The notes below the pieces were generated by a model. The model did not search any database. It was given only the letters and a program-made list of their open reading frames with translations, and was not told the origin of the DNA. From the NCBI GenBank assembly GCA_005799205.1, contig SYHM01000158.1, forward strand, positions 1 to 11,857: a stretch of 11,857 nt of DNA, written 5' to 3'. How positions within the stretch are numbered: position 1 is the first letter of the stretch; each line of letters opens with the position of its first letter. The position numbers were made by a program, and so were the translations under genes. Shown one piece after another: positions 6,898 through 11,857 of this stretch. The stretch is from Planctomycetia bacterium. GTDB taxonomy: Bacteria; Planctomycetota; Phycisphaerae; Phycisphaerales; SM1A02.

Positions 6898-8222
6898 TCG
6901 TGCCGCAGCGCGACGACTGGATCTTTGCGACTCGCCACGATCGCTGGGTACATACCAAAGACCAATCCAACCGCCGCAGCAACCGCGAAACTCACGATGA
7001 TCGACCAACTCGTGATAACGGGCTGCAGCGAAAACCCTGCGCCGAAGGCGCCGCGAAAGATCGGCCACTTCTGAATGATCGGGACGACCTCTCCCAGCCC
7101 GATTGAGACACCGATTCCAAGTGCGATTCCTAGAAACCCGCCGACCGCCGAGAGAGACCCCGTCTCGACAAGAAACTGCATCGTGATGTGCCGTCTCGTT
7201 GCCCCGAGCGCACGGCGAATGCCAATCTCACGGGTGCGCTCGGTCACACTTGCGAGCATGATGTTCATGATGCCGATGCCACCGACGAGCAAACTGATCG
7301 CAGCGATGGCGACGAGCATGACATTCCACACGAGCATCGCGCGACGTGCGTTTTCGAGCAATTCCCACGGGACGACGATCTGCACATCGGCCAACTCAGG
7401 GTGCCCAACCCGCATGATGCGTTCCACGCGCTGCGCAACCTGCTTCACAGCTTCGGTACTCGGCGCTGCGACGTAGAGCTCACTCAGTTGAATCTCTTCA
7501 GCGCTAAAAGTGCCAGAGGTGCGCCTCTGCACAACATCGCCAAACTGTCGTTCCGCCGTTGAAAGCGGAATGTGCACGTCGCGGTTGAGGTCGCGCCCGA
7601 CGAGCGCGCTGCCGGCTCCGCCAGCGAATCCCTGCTCTTCGAGAACGCCAACGACCCGAAACACCTGTTGGTCGATACGAAAATCCTGGCCAAGCGCATC
7701 GCGCGCCGGAAAGAGCTGGCGCGCAGTTTCCGCACCAAGTACTGCAACAGGCGCATGTGACTCGATGTCCTGTGCCGTCAGATAACGCCCTCCACGCGCG
7801 ACGCGCAGGTTCGCTGCGGTCGCGAGCTCGGGGACAGTGCCAAACGTCTGACTGTTCGTGCGAAATGCACCGCGACTGATCTCGCTTCCCACTGCTTTGA
7901 GTGCGACCACGAGCTTCGCATCTTCGAATCCCGCTTGCACCCTCCGCGCATCCTCGTATGAAATGCCATATCTCGAAATGAACGTGCGTGCCTGCGTCGC
8001 ACTCGCCGCGTCAGGTGGCTTCGAGCTGCGCACGATGATGTTCGTTGCGCCAAGTGCCGTGATGTCTCGCAGCGCCGATTGTTTGTTGCCCTCTCCAATA
8101 GAGACAACAACGATGACTGCCGCGACTCCGAGAATGACTCCGAGGCATGTCAAAATCGATCGCAGCGCGTGTCGACGAAGATTGCCAAGACCGAGGCGGA
8201 AGGTCTCAATGAAGAAGAGCAC
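6894..8222 (-). CDS. MacB/FtsX-type ABC transporter permease
   Basis: This is a 442-residue permease of the MacB superfamily, which uses ATP hydrolysis to drive periplasmic conformational changes (efflux, lipoprotein or peptide handling). It has transmembrane helix 1 at about 22-42, and a MacB-type periplasmic domain at 43-295 including VAVLGAETARQLFP and the switch from FRVVGVLEEQG. Helices 2 to 4 are at about 298-322, 352-378 and 402-428. The hallmark stretch GGIGIMNIMLASVTERTREI followed by GIRRALGATRRHI is intact, and the C terminus ends ASRKDPVVALRHD, as is typical. No ATPase domain is fused, unlike E. coli MacB. The usual ATPase and membrane-fusion genes are not adjacent: the upstream neighbour is divergent and the downstream one convergent, so the gene appears monocistronic. 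The start is a GTG at 8222, chosen because it gives the normal N terminus and lies 6 bases after TACGCT on the minus strand. No Shine-Dalgarno is present. Confidence 0.93.
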   Translation of the reverse strand: MLFFIETFRLGLGNLRRHALRSILTCLGVILGVAAVIVVVSIGEGNKQSALRDITALGATNIIVRSSKPPDAASATQARTFISRYGISYEDARRVQAGFEDAKLVVALKAVGSEISRGAFRTNSQTFGTVPELATAANLRVARGGRYLTAQDIESHAPVAVLGAETARQLFPARDALGQDFRIDQQVFRVVGVLEEQGFAGGAGSALVGRDLNRDVHIPLSTAERQFGDVVQRRTSGTFSAEEIQLSELYVAAPSTEAVKQVAQRVERIMRVGHPELADVQIVVPWELLENARRAMLVWNVMLVAIAAISLLVGGIGIMNIMLASVTERTREIGIRRALGATRRHITMQFLVETGSLSAVGGFLGIALGIGVSIGLGEVVPIIQKWPIFRGAFGAGFSLQPVITSWSIIVSFAVAAAVGLVFGMYPAIVASRKDPVVALRHD

Positions 8223-8228
8223 ACCGAA

Positions 8229-8234
8229 AGCGTA
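8229..8234 (-). promoter_or_regulatory. Candidate -10 box (TACGCT), leaderless start of permease gene
   Basis: Read on the minus strand, TACGCT matches TANNNT and is followed by exactly 6 bases and then the GTG start at 8222. No Shine-Dalgarno lies in between and no -35 is obvious. Support comes from the repeated geometry in this window. Confidence 0.55.
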
Positions 8235-8256
8235 GAAGATTCGCCAAATCCGTGGC

Positions 8257-8262
8257 TATCCT
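8257..8262 (+). promoter_or_regulatory. Candidate -10 box (TATCCT), leaderless start of 8271 gene
   Basis: TATCCT matches TANNNT and sits 8 bases before the ATG at 8271, so the transcript would begin at or within about two bases of the start codon. The octamer CTATCCTC around it is identical to the one at 4021-4028. A -35 is not recognisable. Confidence 0.55.
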
Positions 8263-8270
8263 CCCCTGCG

Positions 8271-8576
8271 ATGCAGGGATCCGTTGAGATCGCAACAGAA
8301 CGAGAGGGCAAGGCGTGCTGGGTCTTCGAGATCTGCAGAAACGGCGAGTCGATCTCGACCCTCACGCTCTCGTGGGCCGATTACGACTGGTGGTCACCAG
8401 ATGGTCGACACACTCCATCACAAGTTGCGCACGCGGTTGTCAAGGTCTGGCAGTGCGCTCGATCACCCGATGGCGGTGAGAATGGCATTCCAGCGAAGTT
8501 CGACGCGAGCACGATTCGGCGCCGCGTTGCAGACGCGGATCGTCTCATCAGCGAGCAGCTCGAGGTGACTCTGTAA
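8271..8576 (+). CDS. Small conserved hypothetical protein, 101 residues
   Basis: This is a soluble 101-residue protein with no signal peptide or membrane segment. Recognisable stretches are the strand-rich start VEIATEREGKACWVFEI, the central TLSWADYDWWSPDG (32-45), PSQVAHAVVKVW (49-60), and IPAKFDASTIRRRVADAD (73-90). From memory this pattern (an LSWADYDxWS block, then a PSxVAxAVV helix, then a P-A-x-FDAS-x-xRR block) occurs in small planctomycete proteins of unknown role. No function can be assigned. The frame is open back to 8079, but that part is antisense to the permease N terminus, is Asn/Asp/Glu-rich and unconserved-looking. The ATG at 8271 is preferred, with a TATCCT 8 bases upstream. 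It is divergent from the permease (48-bp gap), and its last 29 bases overlap the end of the convergent kinase gene. Confidence 0.82.
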   Translation: MQGSVEIATEREGKACWVFEICRNGESISTLTLSWADYDWWSPDGRHTPSQVAHAVVKVWQCARSPDGGENGIPAKFDASTIRRRVADADRLISEQLEVTL

Positions 8577-10152
8577 TCGCTGAGGTTCCGCTGTGCCCCA
8601 TGAGCGGCTTGCGCTCTTTCACGCGAAAATAGACTGGAACCTCAACAAAGAACGTTGCGCCGCGGCCGGGTTCTGAGACAACTCCAACCACCGCCCCAAG
8701 CATGTGCGCCAGTTCTCGGCAGATCGCAAGCCCCAATCCAGTCCCTCCATGCATCTTTGTGTGGCTCGCGTCAACCTGACGAAACTTCTCGAAGATCGTC
8801 TCTTGCAGATCGAACGGAATCCCACTGCCCTGATCGCTGACGGAGATGCGAATCGCTGGCCGAGATTCGCTCACGACAGTCCGCGCCTCGATACGAACCT
8901 GGCCACCCGCAGGAGAAAACTTCACCGCGTTCGAAAGAAAGTTGTAAAGAATCTGCTGCAACTTGCCTGGGTCAGTCTCGACCGACGTCAAGTGTGGATC
9001 GATCTCGACCGCGATGTCGATCTGCTTCGCCATCGCCTGAGGACGCATGATCGTTTGCAGCCCCTCAAGAATGTCGGCGATGCTCACTGGAGCCACCGCA
9101 AGCGACATCCGCCCCGCCTCAATCTTGGCCATATCGAGCAACTCATTGATCATGTCGAGCAACATGCGCGCGCTCGTGAGAATGTTCGAGATGTACCGCA
9201 CGCGCTTTGGATCTGCCTGTGCGTCAGAACGGGCGATTTCTTCGAGCAGTTCGGCGAATCCGATCACTGAATTGAGCGGCGTGCGCAGCTCGTGAGAGAC
9301 ATTCGCGAGAAACTCGCTCTTGAGTCTGTTGGACTCGAACAACCCCACATTGACCTCGGACAACTCCACGACCTTGAGATCGAGCGAATCATTCATTGAT
9401 CGCAGCGAGGACTGCACCTTGTTGACCTCATCAAGCATTCCATCGAACGCCCGCGAGAGTTCCTCGAGCTCATCTCCCGTTCGCAGCGCGCTTCGCACAT
9501 CAAACTCACCTCGCCGAACCTTCTCGGCGCTCTCGCGCAATCGGCGCACCGGCGAAAAGATGAGCTTGGTCAGGATCAGAGAGAAGACGACGACCGCAAG
9601 TCCCGCGGCGACAACACCTCCCACGATCAAGTACCAGCGATTCGCCTGAGTTTGCTGGGCTGCAAACGCGCTCGTCCGCTCGATTACCAGGATCGCTCGA
9701 AGCGGATCTCCCAGCGACAACTCCGCTGCGTGTGGAGCGAAATCGACGAACCGACGGTCCTGGATGGCACGCCATTGGCTTTCGCGCAGCGCGTGCGAAT
9801 AGCGATACACGACTCCCCCTTCACTTGCGACCGTTGAGAAGAACTCCTCTTCGGTCGGATCCGCGACAAACTGTCGATGTGCTTGCTCGACGAATGGGTC
9901 TGCGATTCCACCCTCTTCGATGCGCTCGACTGTCACAACCCGAATGGGAATCGGAATCCCTTCGACGCGATTGAGATCGAATCCGTTTCGCACCCAAGTC
10001 TCGGCGAGTTGCCGTGACATCTCGCGCTGGCTTTCGTCAACACTCCGTTCGAGTCGCACCCACGGAACACTCAGCGCCCCTGCGAGGATCAGAACAATCG
10101 ATCCTCCGAAGAGAATCTGGCATTTGTTGGCGAGTGACGGTCCGCGTGCCAT
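8548..10152 (-). CDS. Membrane sensor histidine kinase, orphan
   Basis: This is a 534-residue two-component sensor kinase. It has TM1 at about 12-30, a periplasmic sensor region at 31-170, TM2 at 172-196, and a HAMP linker at about 197-250. A coiled-coil signalling helix runs to 280, then HisKA with the H-box SHELRTPLNS (phospho-acceptor His287). The HATPase_c domain follows, with the N-box NFLSNAVKFS (Asn408), G1 DQGSGI (440-445), F-box FEKFRQVD and G2 GGTGLGLAI. All catalytic motifs are intact, so it should autophosphorylate. The sensor region (AETWVRNGFDLNRVEGIP and VVYRYSHALRESQ) recalls Tll0287-like/DUF3365 domains but lacks a CxxCH heme site. That assignment is inference. There is no receiver domain and no response regulator gene in the window, so its partner is elsewhere. 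The start ATG at 10152 follows TAGGCT by 6 bases with no Shine-Dalgarno. It diverges from the zinc-finger gene. Confidence 0.95.
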   Translation of the reverse strand: MARGPSLANKCQILFGGSIVLILAGALSVPWVRLERSVDESQREMSRQLAETWVRNGFDLNRVEGIPIPIRVVTVERIEEGGIADPFVEQAHRQFVADPTEEEFFSTVASEGGVVYRYSHALRESQWRAIQDRRFVDFAPHAAELSLGDPLRAILVIERTSAFAAQQTQANRWYLIVGGVVAAGLAVVVFSLILTKLIFSPVRRLRESAEKVRRGEFDVRSALRTGDELEELSRAFDGMLDEVNKVQSSLRSMNDSLDLKVVELSEVNVGLFESNRLKSEFLANVSHELRTPLNSVIGFAELLEEIARSDAQADPKRVRYISNILTSARMLLDMINELLDMAKIEAGRMSLAVAPVSIADILEGLQTIMRPQAMAKQIDIAVEIDPHLTSVETDPGKLQQILYNFLSNAVKFSPAGGQVRIEARTVVSESRPAIRISVSDQGSGIPFDLQETIFEKFRQVDASHTKMHGGTGLGLAICRELAHMLGAVVGVVSEPGRGATFFVEVPVYFRVKERKPLMGHSGTSAITESPRAAR

Positions 10153-10158
10153 TAGTAC

Positions 10159-10164
10159 AGCCTA
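10159..10164 (-). promoter_or_regulatory. Candidate -10 box (TAGGCT), leaderless start of kinase gene
   Basis: On the minus strand TAGGCT matches TANNNT and is followed by exactly 6 bases and then the ATG at 10152. It lies where the -35 element of the opposing promoter (with its -10 at 10183-10188) would be expected with a 17-bp spacer. Confidence 0.5.
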
Positions 10165-10182
10165 GCGAGATGACTCTACGCT

Positions 10183-10188
10183 TATCCT
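10183..10188 (+). promoter_or_regulatory. Candidate -10 box (TATCCT), leaderless start of zinc-finger gene
   Basis: TATCCT is followed by exactly 6 bases and the ATG at 10195. No Shine-Dalgarno is present. It covers the place where the -35 of the opposing kinase promoter would lie, so both promoters share one short stretch. Confidence 0.58.
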
Positions 10189-10194
10189 GCGCCA

Positions 10195-10557
10195 ATGCGC
10201 CGTGAAGGAACCAATCCGCAGAGCGTCGAGATGTCCGATGTGCTGTGCGATTTCTGCCACTCCTCGTGGACTCTCGACCGCCCCTTCATTGAGGGACACC
10301 AAGGGGCGTGCATTTGCGGCGTCTGTCTGACCACCGCCTACCGCGCGATCTGCCTCGCACACTGCGATGACGCGATCTCAGGGGTGCCAACACGCTGCAC
10401 GATGTGCCTCGAGGATCGCTCCGATGCGTGCTTTCGAAGTCCGGCGTTCCCCGAGTCGGTGATCTGTACTCGGTGCATCGCCATGGCGGCCAAGGCTCTC
10501 GCTCGAGATGCAGACAGCGCGTGGACGGTCCCTACCTCTGAAGCGACGACCTCATGA
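10195..10557 (+). CDS. Small protein with two ClpX-like C4 zinc fingers
   Basis: This is a 120-residue cysteine-rich protein. Two CX2C-X19-CX2C motifs are visible: Cys18/21/41/44 and Cys68/71/91/94. Each Cys of the second lies exactly 50 residues after its partner in the first, which points to an internal duplication. The first module, VLCDFCHSSWTLDRPFIEG and then ACICGVC with a helical end, resembles the N-terminal zinc-binding domain of ClpX, where the spacing is CX2C-X18-CX2C. That domain dimerises and binds adaptors and substrates. No AAA+ domain is present, so this is not ClpX. It might be an adaptor or a nucleic-acid or protein-binding module, but the role is unknown. Extra cysteines at 39, 53, 57 and 79 are not explained. 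The ATG at 10195 sits 6 bases after TATCCT. trmB follows in the same frame 27 bases after the stop and is probably co-transcribed. Confidence 0.85.
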   Translation: MRREGTNPQSVEMSDVLCDFCHSSWTLDRPFIEGHQGACICGVCLTTAYRAICLAHCDDAISGVPTRCTMCLEDRSDACFRSPAFPESVICTRCIAMAAKALARDADSAWTVPTSEATTS

Positions 10558-10584
10558 CATCGACTAGGACATGGGGCTGAGATC

Positions 10585-11313
10585 GTGGACCCTGCACGTG
10601 GAAAACAACTGGACGTCGGCCAGATCGGTCTCGGTCGCGCAGACCTTCCAGCACACGATGCGGGGCCATTCGACGCTCGAGCACTCTTTGCGTTTCCCAC
10701 TCGCCCATTCGAGATCGAAATCGGCTCTGGCAAAGGGACGTTTCTCGTGCAACAGGCGTCTCTGCAACCCGAGTCGAATTTTCTCGGCATTGAGTGGACC
10801 GCAGAGTTCTGGCGCTACGCCAGCGACCGCATTCGCCGACGCGAACTCTCGAACGTGCGACTCCTGCACACTGACGCGACTGAGTTCTTTCGCTATTGGT
10901 TGCCCGACGGAATCGCGCGGGTGATCCATTTGTACTTTAGCGATCCGTGGCCAAAAAGTCGCCATCACAAACGCCGCGTCGTACAAGACGAGTCGCTACG
11001 ACAGTTTCACCGTGTCCTCGAAGCGGCCGGAGAATTGCGCATCGTCACCGACCACGTCGACCTGTGGAACTGGTACCGCGAACACGCCGCCCGCAACACC
11101 CACCTCTTCGCCGAGCGTCCCTTTGTCGCACCCGACTCAGCGCAAGAAGGCGAGCTCGTCGGCACGAACTTTGAAAGGAAGTTTGCCCGCGAAGGCCGCC
11201 CGTTTATGGCGATGACTTTGGTGAAGGTGTCGGGAGCTTCTGCAGGTCGTTCGATGTTCGAACCACCCACTCGCACACCAGTTTCGGCACCTCAGGATTC
11301 ATCGTCTCTTTGA
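10585..11313 (+). CDS. trmB: tRNA (guanine-N7-)-methyltransferase TrmB
   Basis: This 242-residue enzyme uses S-adenosylmethionine to methylate N7 of G46 in the tRNA variable loop. The SAM-binding motif EIEIGSGKGTFL is at 43-54 and the acidic ribose contact at about LGIEW (67-71). DATEFF is at 97-102. The family signature FSDPWPKSRHHKRR is at 118-131, and the substrate-side TNFERKF at 194-200 is followed by GRPFMAMTLVK. The start is a GTG at 10585, the first in-frame start candidate after the zinc-finger stop at 10555-10557. An ATG at 10571 is in another frame. No clear Shine-Dalgarno is seen, only a weak GGGG run. The family core ends near residue 215. The remaining 27 residues (Ser/Pro/Thr-rich) lie within a 110-bp overlap with the convergent hydrolase gene and look like an extension of no known function. 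Confidence 0.95.
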   Translation: MDPARGKQLDVGQIGLGRADLPAHDAGPFDARALFAFPTRPFEIEIGSGKGTFLVQQASLQPESNFLGIEWTAEFWRYASDRIRRRELSNVRLLHTDATEFFRYWLPDGIARVIHLYFSDPWPKSRHHKRRVVQDESLRQFHRVLEAAGELRIVTDHVDLWNWYREHAARNTHLFAERPFVAPDSAQEGELVGTNFERKFAREGRPFMAMTLVKVSGASAGRSMFEPPTRTPVSAPQDSSSL

Positions 11314-11857
11314 TCGAGGCGTACTCGTCCACCATGCCAGTCCGGGCGGTCTGAAAGAGGTGATTCGCCTTCGAGATCAACACGATCTCTGGCTTCACGG
11401 GACTCACGAGTCCCCCAGATTCATAGGGAAGCTTGTTGAACTTCGGCAGGACCTGCAAGTCGAGCTCGCCAAAGAGAACGAGCAATGGAACGCTGATCTT
11501 CGAGAGCGCTGGCGCTGGGTCGAGCGCGAGAAAAGTCCGAGCCCACGGAGACGTGACTTGGGACAGCCCGAGCGTCTTCGCGAGGCTCAGTTGTTGCGCC
11601 GTCGCCTTCGTCTTCAGCGCTGCACACTGTGCCTCGACGAGTTGCTCCATCATTGCCTCGAGCGCCTCGTCGCCTTCGCCGCGGACAACTGCAGCGAGCA
11701 GCTCGCGTTGGATCTCGCCAGCAAACGCGACGTCGCTTGCCGCAGCTCCCATCCTGAGCTGCATCGCCGCCGTTTGCGTCACCATCACTTCTGCGCCAGT
11801 GATGCCCGTTGGCGCGAGCAACACGCCGAAGTTCATCGCAGGACTCGGACCCTGCGC
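11204..11857 (-). CDS. Alpha/beta hydrolase, C-terminal part (cut by window edge)
   Basis: This is the C-terminal 217 residues of an alpha/beta-hydrolase, probably a secreted or cytoplasmic esterase or S9-type peptidase relative. The frame runs off the right edge. The Met encoded at 11836-11834 is internal, because the frame upstream still reads AQGPSPA, which belongs to the fold. FGVLLAPTGITGAEVMVTQT is the strand and loop that normally follow the nucleophile GHSxGG turn, which must lie beyond the window. The acid residue is expected in LVLFGELDLQV and the catalytic His in KANHLFQTARTG, which is followed by the usual EYASIKETMNPEVPKLVCEWV ending. The last roughly 16 residues after CEWVVRT, rich in Pro, Ser and Lys, are an unconserved-looking tail. 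The whole C-terminal end (36 residues and the stop) lies within the 110-bp overlap with trmB. The substrate cannot be told. Confidence 0.88.
   Translation of the reverse strand, partial: AQGPSPAMNFGVLLAPTGITGAEVMVTQTAAMQLRMGAAASDVAFAGEIQRELLAAVVRGEGDEALEAMMEQLVEAQCAALKTKATAQQLSLAKTLGLSQVTSPWARTFLALDPAPALSKISVPLLVLFGELDLQVLPKFNKLPYESGGLVSPVKPEIVLISKANHLFQTARTGMVDEYASIKETMNPEVPKLVCEWVVRTSNDLQKLPTPSPKSSP

Noticed and set aside
8079..8270. Longer form of the 101-residue protein starting at 8079
   Set aside because: The extra 64 residues are antisense to the permease N terminus, highly polar and unlike a domain. The TANNNT box and motif content favour the ATG at 8271.
11204..11836. Complete 210-residue hydrolase starting at 11836
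   Set aside because: The frame stays open to the window edge, and the residues before this Met belong to the hydrolase fold. The nucleophile motif is missing, so the gene is truncated by the window.

Overview
The window is a dense, GC-rich (about 60% by eye) bacterial chromosomal segment. It holds nine complete protein-coding genes and one gene cut by the right edge. I infer a member of the Planctomycetota, probably class Phycisphaerae. The grounds are recalled resemblances: the glycine-rich secretin-domain protein, the roughly 100-residue protein with a TLSWADYDWWS-type motif, and the kinase whose N-terminal half is followed by SPVRRLRESAEKV and a standard His-kinase core. No rRNA or tRNA, no mobile element and no CRISPR array is visible, so this is not a classical accessory island.

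Layout from left to right. (1) rpsA on + (60-1844), with a short leader that has inverted repeats and no Shine-Dalgarno. It is followed by three 13-bp tandem repeats and a perfect-stem intrinsic terminator. (2) A quiet 276-bp spacer, then a probable three-gene + operon of envelope proteins: a secreted helical protein of unknown function (2212-4017), a secreted protein with a secretin/STN-like domain and a poly-glycine linker (4046-5182), and a GT-C type membrane glycosyltransferase (5179-6897) that starts inside the previous stop codon. (3) A MacB/FtsX-type ABC permease on - (6894-8222) with no ATPase gene beside it. (4) A small conserved + protein (8271-8576). (5) An orphan membrane sensor histidine kinase on - (8548-10152). 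(6) A + pair: a double ClpX-like zinc-finger protein (10195-10557) and trmB, tRNA m7G46 methyltransferase (10585-11313). (7) The 3' part of an alpha/beta hydrolase on - (11204 to the right edge).

Two structural themes tie the window together. First, the five genes whose position makes them first in a transcription unit lack a Shine-Dalgarno and have a TANNNT hexamer just before the start codon. The gap is exactly 6 nt in four cases and 8 nt in one, which points to leaderless transcription. The only clear Shine-Dalgarno belongs to an internal operon gene. Second, all three convergent gene junctions overlap tail to tail (4, 29 and 110 bp) with no terminator, and the two divergent junctions are only 48 and 42 bp long, with -10 boxes that lie in or near each other's -35 region.

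I do not see a complete new system such as a defence island or biosynthetic cluster. The most unusual items are the leaderless promoter pattern, the interlocked divergent promoters, the exactly 50-residue-periodic double zinc-finger protein next to trmB, and the uncharacterised secreted-protein/secretin-domain/GT-C operon.
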